Assembly (NCBI RefSeq): GCF_023721815.1
Contig: NZ_JAMDLI010000007.1
Span: 611,237 to 675,236, forward strand
Length of the DNA: 64,000 bases
Direction: 5' to 3'
DNA from: Pleomorphomonas sp. JP5
Lineage (GTDB): Bacteria; Pseudomonadota; Alphaproteobacteria; Rhizobiales; Pleomorphomonadaceae
In this document: one piece after another, positions 1 through 10,180 of the stretch
Numbering within the stretch: position 1 is the first letter of the stretch
Layout: each line of letters begins with the position of its first letter
Translations under genes and position numbers: made by a program
The notes under the pieces: generated by a model
Told to the model about the DNA's origin: nothing
Seen by the model: the letters and a program-made list of their open reading frames with translations, nothing else
The model's database searches: none

Positions 1-181
1 CCTGGCTGAGGGCTTCCTCGAGATTTTGTCGGAGCGTTGCCGACGTCTTGAAGCCGAAGGCCTCGCGCAGCCGCGCCAGCCAACTCGATCCGGCGCCCGT
101 TCCACCCTCGGCCGAGACACCCGGTTGGGCCGTCGCGGCCATATTCTGACTGCCTGTACTATGACTGTCGCTGTCGCTCAT
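1..181 (-). CDS. CorC/TlyC (hemolysin)-family protein, N-terminal 60 residues only
   Basis: The reading frame opens at an ATG preceded by a GGAAGAAGGACA ribosome-binding site and runs off the left edge. The visible part has a low-complexity Ser/Thr/Gly/Ala N-terminus, then a basic segment reading WLARLREAFGF and a short LRQNLEEAL helix. That pattern matches the N-termini of alphaproteobacterial CorC/TlyC CBS-domain proteins. The CBS and CorC_HlyC domains would lie outside the window. Position supports the call: it follows ybeY with 66 bp between, and in Rhizobiales the gene after phoH-ybeY is usually this one. Family assignment is inferred from context plus the short N-terminus. Confidence 0.6.
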   Translation of the reverse strand, partial: MSDSDSHSTGSQNMAATAQPGVSAEGGTGAGSSWLARLREAFGFKTSATLRQNLEEALSQ

Positions 182-247
182 TGTCCTTCTTCCGCGCCGC
201 CCGCCGGCCCTCCCGGCCGCTGGCGGACGCCCCGATAATGCCGTCCC

Positions 248-748
248 TCAGCGGCCGGCGCCGCCCATCGGCGCGTCGGCATAGGGGTTGGCGATGCCGA
301 GCCGGGCTAGGATGGCCGTTTCAAGGCCCTCCATCTCCTCGGCTTCGTCGTCGTTCATGTGATCATACCCGACGAGATGCAGGAATCCATGCACGATCAT
401 GTGCAGAAAATGCTCCCGGAAGGAAATGCCTTCTTCAGCCGCCTCGCGTGCAACCGTCTCGTGCGCCACGACAATGTCGCCGAGAAGCGGTCCATAGGCC
501 TCCGCCTCCGGATCGTCCTGCGGGAAGGACAGCACGTTGGTCGGCTTGTCCAGACCTCGATGGTCGCGATTGAGCACACGGATCGCTGCGTCCTCGGTGA
601 GCAGCAAGGACAGCTCGGCGTCGTCGGCAATCTCGGCGTCGGCCGCCGCCGCCGCCATGGCAACGGCGGTTTCGACATCGGAGCGCCAATCCTCGGCCTC
701 GCCCCACTGCGGGCTCTCGGCAAGAATGTCGACGGCGATCACGCTCAT
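248..748 (-). CDS. ybeY: endoribonuclease YbeY (16S rRNA maturation factor)
   Basis: 166 residues, normal for the family. YbeY is a metal-dependent endoribonuclease acting in 16S rRNA 3'-end maturation and ribosome quality control in the cytoplasm. The diagnostic zinc motif H-x3-H-x5-H is intact at H120, H124 and H130 (HGFLHLVGYDH), after the conserved PTNVLSFP segment near residues 69-76. The start ATG overlaps the phoH stop by 4 bp (ATGA), so the two are translationally coupled in a miaB-phoH-ybeY-tlyC unit. The C-terminus has a short Gly/Ala-rich tail after the conserved domain. Identification is secure. Confidence 0.97.
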   Translation of the reverse strand: MSVIAVDILAESPQWGEAEDWRSDVETAVAMAAAAADAEIADDAELSLLLTEDAAIRVLNRDHRGLDKPTNVLSFPQDDPEAEAYGPLLGDIVVAHETVAREAAEEGISFREHFLHMIVHGFLHLVGYDHMNDDEAEEMEGLETAILARLGIANPYADAPMGGAGR

Positions 749-1758
749 GCCTTCTCCCCACGGGCGGCGAGCCGCTCCCGGCTGTCGTCATCATAAGCCT
801 TGACGATGCGCGCCACCAGTTCATGGCGGACCACATCCTCGTGGCTGAAGCGCACCTGGATGACACCGGGCGTGTCGGTGAGAATGCGGCTGGCCTCGAC
901 CAGACCGGAAACCTGTCCTGCCGGCAGGTCGATCTGGCTGGGGTCCCCGGTGACGATCATCTTCGAGCCGTCGCCGAGGCGCGTGAGGAACATCTTCATC
1001 TGCATCGATGTCGTGTTCTGCGCCTCGTCGAGGATGACGGCGGCATTGGCCAGAGTCCGTCCGCGCATGAAAGCAAGCGGCGCAATCTCGATGGCGCCCG
1101 AGGTGAGGGCGCGCTCGACCCGCTCCGGTGGCATCATGTCATAGAGAGCATCGTAGAGCGGGCGGAGGTAAGGATCGATCTTCTCGCGCATATCGCCGGG
1201 CAGGAAGCCAAGTCGTTCGCCGGCCTCCACCGCCGGGCGCGACAGGACGAGACGCGCCACCTCGCCGCGTTCGAGCAGCGCCGCCGCGTGAGCCACCGCC
1301 AGGTAGGTCTTGCCGGTGCCGGCCGGGCCGAGACCGAACACCAGGGTCGAACGATCCATGGCGCGGATATAGGCGTCCTGCGCCGGATTGCGGGCGATAA
1401 CGGTCTTGCGGCGGGTGGAAATGGCGGCGAGTTGGAGCCGTGAGCTGGCGTCCATCGTCGGCAGCGGCAGTTGGTCGCCGACCGCCAGCGCCATGCGGAC
1501 CGCGCCCTCGACATCGGCCGAGGTGATGGTCTGGCCGGCCTGAAGGCGGCCGTAGAGCGCCTCCAGAACATCGCGGGCGCGGCTGGCCGCTTCGTGCGAT
1601 CCCCGGATCGTCACCTGATTGCCACGCGCCGTGGCGTCGACGCCGAGTTTCTGCTCGATCAGGGCCAGATGCTGGTCGAACTGACCGTAGAGCGGGCCGA
1701 TCAACCGGTTATCCTCAAAAACCAGCACCAGATGGGTGAGGTCGGACGCATAGGTCAT
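745..1758 (-). CDS. phoH: PhoH-like ATPase
   Basis: 337 residues. The N-terminal third (about residues 10-75) is the KH-like segment typical of PhoH/PhoL proteins, including GQFDQHLALIEQKLGV. The C-terminal part is a P-loop ATPase with Walker A GPAGTGKT at residues 144-151 and a Walker B ending ILDEAQN. PhoH proteins are cytoplasmic ATPases linked to RNA metabolism; the PhoH-YbeY pairing suggests a joint role in RNA processing, but the biochemical role is not fully settled. It is 61 bp downstream of miaB and overlaps ybeY by 4 bp. Confidence 0.95.
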   Translation of the reverse strand: MTYASDLTHLVLVFEDNRLIGPLYGQFDQHLALIEQKLGVDATARGNQVTIRGSHEAASRARDVLEALYGRLQAGQTITSADVEGAVRMALAVGDQLPLPTMDASSRLQLAAISTRRKTVIARNPAQDAYIRAMDRSTLVFGLGPAGTGKTYLAVAHAAALLERGEVARLVLSRPAVEAGERLGFLPGDMREKIDPYLRPLYDALYDMMPPERVERALTSGAIEIAPLAFMRGRTLANAAVILDEAQNTTSMQMKMFLTRLGDGSKMIVTGDPSQIDLPAGQVSGLVEASRILTDTPGVIQVRFSHEDVVRHELVARIVKAYDDDSRERLAARGEKA

Positions 1759-1819
1759 GGCGTTCCCCGGATAAGTCGCGACAGTCGCGACGGCATGGTC
1801 GGTGCGTGCCCCGACGGCC

Positions 1820-3298
1820 TCATGCCGACCGTCGGGCTGGCACGGGCTCGCCTTCGAGCCGGCCGATCAGACTGTGTCCGCCGGTCGCCTCGATGGTCAC
1901 ATCGGCAATCTCGCCAATGAGCGACGACGGTGCCATGACAGCAACCGGCTGCAGGTAGGGCGATCGTCCGACGATCTGGCCGGGAAGCCGCCCGGTCTTC
2001 TCGAACAGTACTGGCAACGTCCGCCCGACAAGGCGCTCGGCAAAGGCCTTCTGTTGCTCTTCGAGCAAGGCCTGCAACCGATGCAGTCGCTCGCTCTTCA
2101 CCGTTTCCGGGACCTGATCGGCAAGGCCCGCCGCCGGCGTGCCGGGGCGCGGCGAATACTTGAATGAGAAGCAGGCGGCGTAGTCGATGGTGCGGACGAT
2201 CTCCATCGTCGCGGCGAAGTCTTCCTCGGTCTCGCCCGGGAACCCGACGATGAAATCGCCCGAGATCGCCATGTCCGGCCGCGCCGACCGGATTCGCTCG
2301 ATGAGAGCGACGTATTCGGCGGCGGTGTGGCGGCGGTTCATGGCCGCGAGAATGCGATCAGAGCCAGACTGCACGGGAAGGTGCAGATAGGGCATCAGCT
2401 TGGAGTTGCCGCCATGGGCGGCGATCAGTTCGTCATCGAGGTCGCGCGGGTGGCTGGTGGTGTAGCGGATGCGGGCAAGGCGCGGCAGTTCCGAAAGGCG
2501 CGCAAGCAGACCTGCCAGGCCAACCGTACGGCCCTCGCCATCGATCCCGTGATAGGCATTGACGTTCTGGCCGAGGAGAGTGATTTCGCGCACCCCGGCG
2601 GCAACCAGGGTTTTCGCCTCTTCGACAATTCTCTCCACCGGGCGCGAGGCTTCCGAGCCGCGCGTATAAGGCACGACGCAGAAGGTGCAGAACTTGTCGC
2701 AGCCTTCCTGCACGGTGAGGAAGGCCGTCACCCCGCGCGAGCGAACCGCCGCCTCGGACGGCGCTGCGAGATGGTCGAACTTGTCCTCAGGAGGGAACTC
2801 GGTCTCGACCACCTTCGGACGGGTCGGCGCCTTGCCTTCGGTGGCAGCCGGCCGTTCGCCGGCGCGGACCCGCTCGATCAGCTCCGGCAGGCGATGATAG
2901 GTCTGCGGGCCGAACACCATGTCGACCACGGGGGCGCGGGCGATGATTTCCTCGCCTTCCGCCTGAGCGACGCAGCCGGCGACCGCAACGAGGGTTTCCC
3001 TGCCCTCGACGGCCCGCTCGGCCTTCAGGACGCGCAGACGTCCAAGCTCGGAATAGACCTTTTCCGAGGCCTTCTCACGGATGTGGCAGGTGTTCAGGAT
3101 GACGAGGTCGGCATTCTCGGGGCTGTCGGCGGTGACATATCCGAGCGGCGCCAGCGTATCCGACATGCGGTCGCTGTCGTAGACGTTCATCTGGCAGCCG
3201 TAGGTCTTGATGAAGACAGACTTTTTATCCGTCACCGTTGCTCGCTTTCCCTCGTGGGGGACGGCCGATCGGAACCGTCCCGTCAAAGATAACGGCAT
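1820..3298 (-). CDS. miaB: tRNA-2-methylthio-N6-dimethylallyladenosine synthase MiaB
   Basis: Radical-SAM methylthiotransferase that converts i6A37 to ms2i6A37 in tRNAs reading UNN codons. Counting from the ATG, the N-terminal UPF0004 domain carries the auxiliary-cluster cysteines C35 (KTYGCQMN), C71 and C109. The radical-SAM motif CDKFCTFC gives C200, C204 and C207. A TRAM-like domain forms the C-terminus. The ATG at 3298 has no clear ribosome-binding site; a GTG at 3235, giving [17 protein letters not shown] and preceded by GAGGGAAAGCGA, is the more likely start because family proteins begin close to that segment. First gene of the miaB-phoH-ybeY block. Confidence 0.96.
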   Translation of the reverse strand: MPLSLTGRFRSAVPHEGKRATVTDKKSVFIKTYGCQMNVYDSDRMSDTLAPLGYVTADSPENADLVILNTCHIREKASEKVYSELGRLRVLKAERAVEGRETLVAVAGCVAQAEGEEIIARAPVVDMVFGPQTYHRLPELIERVRAGERPAATEGKAPTRPKVVETEFPPEDKFDHLAAPSEAAVRSRGVTAFLTVQEGCDKFCTFCVVPYTRGSEASRPVERIVEEAKTLVAAGVREITLLGQNVNAYHGIDGEGRTVGLAGLLARLSELPRLARIRYTTSHPRDLDDELIAAHGGNSKLMPYLHLPVQSGSDRILAAMNRRHTAAEYVALIERIRSARPDMAISGDFIVGFPGETEEDFAATMEIVRTIDYAACFSFKYSPRPGTPAAGLADQVPETVKSERLHRLQALLEEQQKAFAERLVGRTLPVLFEKTGRLPGQIVGRSPYLQPVAVMAPSSLIGEIADVTIEATGGHSLIGRLEGEPVPARRSA

Positions 3299-3483
3299 CT
3301 AGTGCATTTTGGGGAGCGGCGAAAGGCGGTTTTCCAACAAATTCGCGCGTCGCTTGGCCGGTGGGGCTTTCTTGCAGCTGGAACGATTAGCTGCCGGCTC
3401 ACCTCATACGCCGACTTGATCGTCGGTGATCGAGCCTTACAAGGAAGCTAGAACGGATAGTCATCACACCCGGGAACTCGCTC

Positions 3484-4017
3484 ATGCCGATCTACGAACT
3501 CGACGGAATCGCCCCCGAATTGCCCGAAGACGGCGACTACTGGGTCGCCCCCGACGCCCATGTCATCGGCCGGGTAAAACTTGGCTCCGAGGTCGGCGTC
3601 TGGTTCGGGGCGGTGATCCGCGGCGACAACGAGCCGATCGTCGTCGGCGCGCGAACCAACATCCAGGAGGGAGCGACCTTGCACACCGATCCCGGCTTTC
3701 CGCTGACCATCGGCGAGGGCTGTACCATCGGCCATCAGGCGATCGTCCATTCCTGCACGTTGGGCGACAACGTGCTGGTCGGCATGGGGGCCACCATCCT
3801 CAATGGCGCGAAGATCGGCGCCAACAGTCTGGTCGGCGCCAATGCGCTCGTCACCGAAGGCAAGGAATTTCCCGAAGGTTCTCTGATCGTCGGCGCGCCG
3901 GCGCGGGCCGTGCGGACACTCGATGATGCGGCCATCGAGAAGCTGCGGCGGTCGGCGGAAAACTACGCCGCCAACTTCAAGCGTTTCAAGGCGGGCTGCC
4001 GCAAGATCGCCGACTGA
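3484..4017 (+). CDS. gamma-carbonic anhydrase family protein (left-handed beta-helix hexapeptide protein)
   Basis: 177 residues, matching the YrdA/CaiE-like gamma-carbonic-anhydrase group. The sequence is a run of hexapeptide repeats ending in a C-terminal helix. Three histidines occupy the zinc-site positions: H67 (ATLHTD), H84 and H89 (IGHQAIVH). Members bind a metal at trimer interfaces; many small bacterial ones have no demonstrated carbonic-anhydrase activity, so catalysis is an inference. It is the only plus-strand gene between miaB and the che operon and converges on cheB with an 18-bp gap. A GGGA sequence precedes the ATG. Confidence 0.88.
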   Translation: MPIYELDGIAPELPEDGDYWVAPDAHVIGRVKLGSEVGVWFGAVIRGDNEPIVVGARTNIQEGATLHTDPGFPLTIGEGCTIGHQAIVHSCTLGDNVLVGMGATILNGAKIGANSLVGANALVTEGKEFPEGSLIVGAPARAVRTLDDAAIEKLRRSAENYAANFKRFKAGCRKIAD

Positions 4018-4035
4018 GCCGTCCCGACGCTTCGG

Positions 4036-5109
4036 TCAGGTATGCGCCGTCTCTGTCGCTTCCGGCGAGAAGGTCGCGGCGAGATAGGGGGCGATGCCAT
4101 GAAGCGGCAGTTGCCGCTCCACGGCTCCGATCTCGAATGCGGCGCGCGGCATGCCGTAGACCACCGATGTTGCCTCGTTCTGGCCGATGGTGCGACCGCC
4201 GCCGAGCCGGATATCGAGAAGGCCTGAGGCGCCGTCGCGCCCCATGCCGGTCATGATGATGCCGAGACTGTTGATCGGGCAGATTCGGGCCATCGAACGG
4301 AAAAGCACGTCGACCGAGGGTGCGTGCCCGGACACCCTCTCTTCGCCGCCTAGGCGGCAGGTGAGGTTGGGACCGGCGTGCCCCAGCTCGAACTGGCGTC
4401 CGCCCGGCCCCAAATAGACCGTGCCGGGCCGCAAAGTCTCGCCGTCTTCGGCTTCCTTCACGCGCAGGGCGCAGAGGCCGTCGAGCCGACTGGCGAACGA
4501 AGCGGTGAACTGGCCGGGCATATGCTGGACGATCAGGATCGGTGGCATCTGGGCCGGCAGAGCGGTCAGCACGGCGCGAATGGCCTCGACGCCACCGGTC
4601 GAAGCGCCGATGCCGATCACCGTGCCGGTGCGTGAGCAACCGACCGGCGGTGGCTGCGCGGCGAAGCGAGGCGGCGTTTTCTCCGGCGAGGCACGGTGAG
4701 CACCGACGTTGGCCGCCGCCGCGACCCGGATCTTGTCGATGAGCTCGGCGGCGATCCTGTCGAGCTCGGAGGCCTTGCTGGGCTTGCCGACGACGTCGAC
4801 GGCGCCGATCTCGAGGGCGCGCAGGGTGCTGAAGGCGCCGGCCTGGGTCAGCGTCGACACCATCACCACCGGCATCGGGCGCAGCGCCATCAGCTTTTCG
4901 AGAAAGGAGATGCCATTCATGCCGGGCATCTCGATGTCGAGCGTCAACACATCCGGATTGAGGCGCTTGATCGCCTCACGCGCTGCGAACGGATCGGCGG
5001 CGGTGCCGACGACCTCGATCCCCGGCTCGCGCCCGAGGACGCTGGCCAGCATGTCCCGCATCAGGGCGCTATCGTCGACGATCAGCACACGGATGGGTTT
5101 TCCAGGCAT
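4036..5109 (-). CDS. cheB: chemotaxis protein-glutamate methylesterase/deamidase CheB
   Basis: 357 residues. The receiver domain (about 1-125) has D12/D13 and phospho-acceptor D58. After a linker, the methylesterase domain has the catalytic triad S170 (GIGASTGG), H196 (QHMPGQF) and D292 (MTGMGRDGA). CheB removes methyl groups from receptor glutamates and counteracts CheR during adaptation; phosphorylation by CheA stimulates it. It is the last gene of the operon, 9 bp after cheD, consistent with a complete CheR/CheB/CheD adaptation system serving the chemoreceptor encoded three genes upstream. Confidence 0.96.
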   Translation of the reverse strand: MPGKPIRVLIVDDSALMRDMLASVLGREPGIEVVGTAADPFAAREAIKRLNPDVLTLDIEMPGMNGISFLEKLMALRPMPVVMVSTLTQAGAFSTLRALEIGAVDVVGKPSKASELDRIAAELIDKIRVAAAANVGAHRASPEKTPPRFAAQPPPVGCSRTGTVIGIGASTGGVEAIRAVLTALPAQMPPILIVQHMPGQFTASFASRLDGLCALRVKEAEDGETLRPGTVYLGPGGRQFELGHAGPNLTCRLGGEERVSGHAPSVDVLFRSMARICPINSLGIIMTGMGRDGASGLLDIRLGGGRTIGQNEATSVVYGMPRAAFEIGAVERQLPLHGIAPYLAATFSPEATETAHT

Positions 5110-5118
5110 GATGATACC

Positions 5119-5763
5119 TCAGAAGAGATGGACCTCGCCCTCGACCTTTGTTCTGGCGAGACGATCTTTGAAAGAATGCTCCTCGTCGACGAAGTCGGGG
5201 TGTGTGGCCGTACCTAGCAGAAGCCTGTGCACGACTCCGGTCGAAGGATTGTAGTGGATGCGGCGGCCGTAGCAGCCCCCCAGATCGGCGGAGGCGATCT
5301 CGAGTCCTTCGGCATTGAGATAGTCGAGCACGAAGGACACGTTCGACGAACCGATCAGTGTCAAGCCATCGGTGAGATCGGCGCCGCCGAACAGTTTGAT
5401 CTCGAGGTTCCGGCGTTCGCAGCCAGACTTGAGCACCTCGTTGATCAGCACCTCCATGGCGTAGTTGCCGTAACGTAGCGCGGCGCTGGCGCCGTTCCAG
5501 AAGCCGGAGTCGCTTTCGGGCAGCATGAAGTGGTTGAGGCCGCCGAATCCTGTTGCCGGGTTGCGAATGCAGGCGGCGACGCAGGAGCCAAGGACGGTGA
5601 CGATCATTTCGTCGGTGCGCGCGGTCACATAGGCCTCTCCCGGCAACACGCGCACGGCCTTCATGCCCCGCCGCCAGTCGTATGCGAGCGGAGCGGGCTG
5701 CCGGTTTGGGGCGACGTCCTCCTGCGGGCGTGTATTGGGTTTCGGTTGACCGGCGAAGGACAT
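5119..5763 (-). CDS. cheD: chemoreceptor glutamine deamidase CheD
   Basis: 214 residues. The core has the cysteine-protease-like CheD motif TVLGSCVAACI with catalytic C61, followed by the partner histidine H78 in GGLNHFMLP. CheD deamidates specific glutamines on chemoreceptors, creating methylation sites. An N-terminal extension of about 30 Pro/Gln-rich residues precedes the conserved domain, and the M34 that begins the conserved part could be an alternative start. Spacing to cheR (3 bp) and cheB (9 bp) indicates one transcript. Confidence 0.95.
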   Translation of the reverse strand: MSFAGQPKPNTRPQEDVAPNRQPAPLAYDWRRGMKAVRVLPGEAYVTARTDEMIVTVLGSCVAACIRNPATGFGGLNHFMLPESDSGFWNGASAALRYGNYAMEVLINEVLKSGCERRNLEIKLFGGADLTDGLTLIGSSNVSFVLDYLNAEGLEIASADLGGCYGRRIHYNPSTGVVHRLLLGTATHPDFVDEEHSFKDRLARTKVEGEVHLF

Positions 5764-5766
5764 CGC

Positions 5767-6618
5767 TCAGGTACCCTTCTGGTATATGGTTGGACCGCGC
5801 AGGCGGAAAACCGTCTTCTGGTCGAGAATGGTCTCGGAATGGCCGATGTAGAGCCAACCACCTGGCGCCAGAAGGTCGGCAAAGCGCTGCACCAGCCGGG
5901 CCTTGGTCGGGTTGTCGAAATAGATCATGACGTTGCGGCAGAAGATGGCGTCAAACGGCCCTTTCATCGGCCACGTATCGAGAAGGTTGAGTTGCTTGAA
6001 CGCGATGAGCTGTCTGAGTTCGGGGCGCACCTGCCACTCGCCGCCGCTGAGAGCGTTGAAGTGGCGATAGCGCCGTCCTTTGCCGAGTTCGGCGACCGAC
6101 TGTCCTCCGTAGCGACCGGACGAACCACGCGCCACCACCGAGCTGTCGATGTCGGTCGCCAGGATCCGGGTGTCGCACCGCACCCGCGACGAAGCCGTTT
6201 CGCGATAGGTCATGGCGATCGAGTAGGGTTCTTCGCCTGTCGAACAGCCGGCCGACCAGATTCGAAGGCGTGTCCGGCCGTTGATTCCGTCGGTGGACAG
6301 GTCCGAAAGCAAGTTCTCCGCAAGATGGTCGAAGTGGTGCTTCTCGCGGAAGAACCGGGTGAGATTGGTGGTGAGGGCGTTGATCAGATACTCGATCTCG
6401 TCTTCGCCCTCGGGACTTGAGTAATAATCGCAGTACTCGGCGAAGGCCGAAAATCCGAGTTCCCTCAAGCGCCGCGTCAATCGCGAGTAGACCATGTTGA
6501 TCTTGTGATCAGGCAGGGTAATGCCCGTTCGGCCATGAATGAAGGCAGAAAGCCGGCGGTACTCCTTCAGCGTGAAGGGAAACTCGCGATGTTCCGGGGA
6601 CGTACTGAGTGCTGCCAT
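5767..6618 (-). CDS. cheR: chemotaxis protein methyltransferase CheR
   Basis: 283 residues, standard CheR length. The N-terminal all-helical domain includes IHGRTGITLPDHK; the SAM-binding Rossmann domain includes RIWSAGCSTGEEPYS and, further on, DAIFCRNVMIYFD. CheR methylates receptor glutamates from S-adenosylmethionine. No TPR extension is present, so it is a plain CheR. The mcp encoded just upstream ends in a WxxF sequence suited to docking this enzyme. The gap to mcp is 55 bp and to cheD 3 bp. Confidence 0.97.
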   Translation of the reverse strand: MAALSTSPEHREFPFTLKEYRRLSAFIHGRTGITLPDHKINMVYSRLTRRLRELGFSAFAEYCDYYSSPEGEDEIEYLINALTTNLTRFFREKHHFDHLAENLLSDLSTDGINGRTRLRIWSAGCSTGEEPYSIAMTYRETASSRVRCDTRILATDIDSSVVARGSSGRYGGQSVAELGKGRRYRHFNALSGGEWQVRPELRQLIAFKQLNLLDTWPMKGPFDAIFCRNVMIYFDNPTKARLVQRFADLLAPGGWLYIGHSETILDQKTVFRLRGPTIYQKGT

Positions 6619-6673
6619 GTTTACTCCGGTTGGATTGGGACGCGGCTATGCCACGTCCCGTTTTTCGGCGTTC

Positions 6674-9637
6674 TCAGAACTCCTTCCAATCGGCATCGCT
6701 CTCGAAGGCCGCGTGCAGCTCGGACTGCAGACGCTGTGCGGTGCGTCCACCTGCCGCCGCCACCTTCTTGGGCTGGGCGGGACGTGGCGCGGTCCTGGCC
6801 GCCGGTCTCGCCTCGCGCCGCTCCTCGACGGCTGTCCTGGCCGAGCGGGTGAACTCGGCGAGATGGAAGGCCGACATGCGACCGTGCATGGCTTCGGCCT
6901 GTTCCTGCAGCATTCGCGTTGCCGAGGCATTTTCCTCGACCAACGCAGAGTTCTGCTGGGTCATCTCATCCATCTGGGTGACGGCCTTGTTGATTTCTTC
7001 CACACCGGCCGACTGTTCGCGGCTCGCCGCCGCGATGTCGGAGACGATGTCCGCCACCTTCTTGATCGATCCGACGATTTCGTTCAGTGCCGTACCGGCG
7101 TCGTTGACCAGCTTGACGCCGTCCTTCACCTGGGCGCCGCTTTCGACGATCAGTGCCTTGATGTCCTTGGCCGCGCCGGACGAGCGCTGAGCCAGTGAAC
7201 GGACTTCCGAGGCAACCACCGCGAAGCCCTTGCCGGCATCTCCCGCTCGTGCAGCCTCGACGGCTGCGTTGAGGGCCAGGAGATTGGTCTGGAAGGCGAT
7301 CTCGTCGATGACCGAGATGATGTCGGAGATCTTCTGCGACGAGGTCTCGATGCGGCTCATGGCGTCGACCGCCTTGCCAACGACGTCGCCGCCGTCGGTC
7401 GCCGTGCCGCGCGCCGAGGCAGCCAGCTGGTTGGCCTGCTGGGCATTGTCGGCGTTCTGCTTGACGGTGGCCGCCATCTCTTCCATGGAAGCAGCCGTTT
7501 CCTCGAGGTTCGAAGCCTGCTGCTCGGTCCGCTGAGAGAGGTCGGTGGTGCCCGAGGAAATCTCGGCGACGGCGTTGGAGATCGTGGTGGCAGCCTCCAT
7601 CATGTCGGCGACGACGGTCGACATGGTGTCGAGCAGCGTGTTGATCCCCTCGCAGAGGCTGGCGATTTCGCCGGTCTTTCCGTCGAGCGGTACGCGACGG
7701 GTCAGGTCATTGCCACGCGCCGCCTCGATCACTTCCTTGGACTCGCGGACTGCGGCCTGAAGCGCTTCGGCGGAACGCACCTGCTCGGTGACGTCGGTGG
7801 CATACTTGACCACCTTGAACGGCTTGCCGTTCAAGTCGAGTATGGGGTTGTAGGAAGCCTGGATCCAAATCTCACGCCCCCCCTTGCCGATGCGCTTGTA
7901 CTGGTTGGTGTCGTGTTCACCACGGCCGAGTTTTTCCCAGAACATCCGGTAATCGACCGACGCGCGATAGGCAGGATCGACGAAGATGGAGTGATGCTGT
8001 CCCTTGATCTCGGCCAGCGTGTAGCCGAGCGTGTTGAGGAAGTTCTCGTTGGCATCGAGCACCTTGCCGTCAAGCGAGAACTCGATGATGCCTTGCGCCT
8101 TGGAAATGGCGGCGATCTGTCCTTCGAAGTCCGCCGACTGCAAGCGCTGGGCGGTGACGTCGGTCGCGATCTGGACGATCTTGAACGGCTTTCCGTCGAG
8201 GCCGAGGATTGGATTGAACGACACTTCGAGCCAGACTTCCCGACCACCCTTGGCGAGGCGCTTGTACTGGCCGGTGACGTGCTCGCCGCGCTGCAATCCC
8301 TCCCACATCAGTTTGTATTCGGCACTCTCACGAGCCGCGGCGTCGGCGAACATCGCCGCCGGCTTGCCGCGGATCTCGTCAATCGTATAGCCGAAGATCC
8401 GGCAGAAGATCTCGTTGGCGTCGATGACGGTGCCGTCGAGCGACAGTTCCAGCACCGACTGCGACAGGCGGATGGCGTCGGCCTGTCCCTTGTAGTTGGC
8501 GGTGAGTTCGGCAACCTGTTTGCCGTTCTCGCGGAATATCGAAACGGCGCCAGCGATCGTGCCGATCTCGTCCTTGCGATCGGTCCCGTCCACTTCGAAC
8601 TCATAGTCGCCATCGGTGATGCGACGCATGTAGGTGATCATGCGCCCCACGCCGCGCGTGATCTGCAAGGAGAAGAAGATGCTGGCGGCCAGCGCAACCA
8701 CAACGGCGGCAAGAACCACGGCAAGCGTGGTGAACAGGCTGCCGCGCAGTCCGGCGGCATGGTCGTCAAGCATGGCCGTGAGTGTGCTCGCACCACCGTG
8801 CCAAAGAGCCTGGCTCGCCTTCGCCTGGGCGCTGGTGGCGTCCATAAAGCCGGAGATGTTCACGCTTTGCGGTGTTACAGCCGTCTCAAAGGCGGTCGCG
8901 ACCGCTTCCGCTTCGCTTACGAAGCGCGGAGCGATATCGTCGAAAGCGCTGATCTGCCCGCCAAGACCCTCGACGCGACCATCGGTGTTATAGGACTGGG
9001 CGACCTTCAGCGCGGCGGTGGCCCCGTCGGAAGCCTCCTTGAAAAGTGCGATCTGCGACTTCAGCAGGCCGAGATCCGCGACCGATACGGACGAGGATCG
9101 CGACATCTCGCGGATCTTGCCGGTGATCGCCACGCGGTACCACAGAACGCGCGGAATGCGGCTCATCAGGGCCTGACCGAGATAGTTGTGATCGACCTCG
9201 GTGTCGACGGCGATGCCCGACCCATTGGCGATGGCCGCCATGAGATCGAGGCCCGTGTTGACCGACTGGGTCAACCGTGCGTCGAACGGAGCGTGGCTAC
9301 GCGGCCAGTCGTAACTGGCCAGAACGTTCGTGAAGGCCTTGGCGGCCTCCGCTATGCCGAACGCGGCGTCATTTGCGCTGCCAAGGCCCTGCAGATCAGG
9401 GATGCTGGGGAGCACCGTGGCCGGAGTGGCCGCGTCGTCCAGCGCCGAGACGGCGAGGCCGCGGATCGATTCCCAGACGGCGATCGCGTAGGTGACGCCG
9501 TTGGCTTCCTTTCTGGCGGTAGCCACGCCCTCCTCGCTCTTGCTGACGTAGAGCCAGCCGAGGATGAGGATCGGCACGCTCATCAGCGCGACGATCAGCC
9601 CGATCTTGGTGCGAAGTTTCAGCGAGGTGAGTGACAT
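6674..9637 (-). CDS. methyl-accepting chemotaxis protein with two tandem PAS domains
   Basis: 987 residues, long for a receptor. Order: transmembrane helix about 11-30; periplasmic region about 31-300; second transmembrane helix about 303-326; HAMP; two PAS domains (roughly 385-500 and 510-620); a second HAMP-like linker; and the methyl-accepting signalling hairpin with the conserved tip [21 protein letters not shown]. The two PAS units are close copies of each other (both contain QYKR followed by KGGRE, then NPIL). The protein ends ...DADWKEF, a WxxF tail like the CheR/CheB-docking NWETF of enteric high-abundance receptors. Paired cytoplasmic PAS domains suggest sensing of redox, oxygen or a small ligand; which one is not visible. 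Confidence 0.95.
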   Translation of the reverse strand: MSLTSLKLRTKIGLIVALMSVPILILGWLYVSKSEEGVATARKEANGVTYAIAVWESIRGLAVSALDDAATPATVLPSIPDLQGLGSANDAAFGIAEAAKAFTNVLASYDWPRSHAPFDARLTQSVNTGLDLMAAIANGSGIAVDTEVDHNYLGQALMSRIPRVLWYRVAITGKIREMSRSSSVSVADLGLLKSQIALFKEASDGATAALKVAQSYNTDGRVEGLGGQISAFDDIAPRFVSEAEAVATAFETAVTPQSVNISGFMDATSAQAKASQALWHGGASTLTAMLDDHAAGLRGSLFTTLAVVLAAVVVALAASIFFSLQITRGVGRMITYMRRITDGDYEFEVDGTDRKDEIGTIAGAVSIFRENGKQVAELTANYKGQADAIRLSQSVLELSLDGTVIDANEIFCRIFGYTIDEIRGKPAAMFADAAARESAEYKLMWEGLQRGEHVTGQYKRLAKGGREVWLEVSFNPILGLDGKPFKIVQIATDVTAQRLQSADFEGQIAAISKAQGIIEFSLDGKVLDANENFLNTLGYTLAEIKGQHHSIFVDPAYRASVDYRMFWEKLGRGEHDTNQYKRIGKGGREIWIQASYNPILDLNGKPFKVVKYATDVTEQVRSAEALQAAVRESKEVIEAARGNDLTRRVPLDGKTGEIASLCEGINTLLDTMSTVVADMMEAATTISNAVAEISSGTTDLSQRTEQQASNLEETAASMEEMAATVKQNADNAQQANQLAASARGTATDGGDVVGKAVDAMSRIETSSQKISDIISVIDEIAFQTNLLALNAAVEAARAGDAGKGFAVVASEVRSLAQRSSGAAKDIKALIVESGAQVKDGVKLVNDAGTALNEIVGSIKKVADIVSDIAAASREQSAGVEEINKAVTQMDEMTQQNSALVEENASATRMLQEQAEAMHGRMSAFHLAEFTRSARTAVEERREARPAARTAPRPAQPKKVAAAGGRTAQRLQSELHAAFESDADWKEF

Positions 9638-9661
9638 GATGTCAGTTCCTGGAGAGGCCGT

Positions 9662-10162
9662 TCAGGCGGCGATGGCGGCGTTGGCCGGGCCATGATTGGC
9701 GAAGAGGTTTTCGAGGCTGAGGAGCACGACCATGCTGTCGCCGACCGGGATGATGCCGGCGAGGAAGGCGTTGTCGATCGGTTGATCGACGTCTGGCACT
9801 GGCCGGATGTCGGCAGCATTGACGGTCAGGATGTCCGACACCGCATCGACCAGCATGCCGAGGAGACGGCCGCCGATCGCCACGATGATCACAACATGGC
9901 TGCGGGTGGCCGTGGTAAGGCCAAGTCCGAAGCGGCAGCGAAGATCGAAGATCGGCACGATCGTGCCGCGAAGGTTGAGGACACCAAGCATGTAGTCTTG
10001 CTGGTTCGGCAGGACGGTTGTCTCGGTCCACCCCTTGATTTCGCGAACGGCCATGATGTCGATGGCGAACTCGTCGTCACCGACGCGGAAGGATATGAAT
10101 TGTCGCGCTTGCGCCGCGGCGGCGTCCGGACCGGAGTTGGGAATGTCTTGCGGTTCTGCCAT
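9662..10162 (-). CDS. cheW: chemotaxis coupling protein CheW
   Basis: 166 residues. A single CheW (SH3-like) domain starts at about residue 20 with QFISFRVGDDEFAIDIMAVREI and contains MLGVLNLRGTIVPIFDLR, the hallmark CheW signature. CheW bridges chemoreceptors and CheA in the array. The N-terminal 20 residues are a non-conserved acidic/Ala-rich extension. It lies 18 bp after cheA and 24 bp before mcp, inside the operon. Confidence 0.96.
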   Translation of the reverse strand: MAEPQDIPNSGPDAAAAQARQFISFRVGDDEFAIDIMAVREIKGWTETTVLPNQQDYMLGVLNLRGTIVPIFDLRCRFGLGLTTATRSHVVIIVAIGGRLLGMLVDAVSDILTVNAADIRPVPDVDQPIDNAFLAGIIPVGDSMVVLLSLENLFANHGPANAAIAA

Positions 10163-10180
10163 GGAGAAGTCTCCGTGAGG

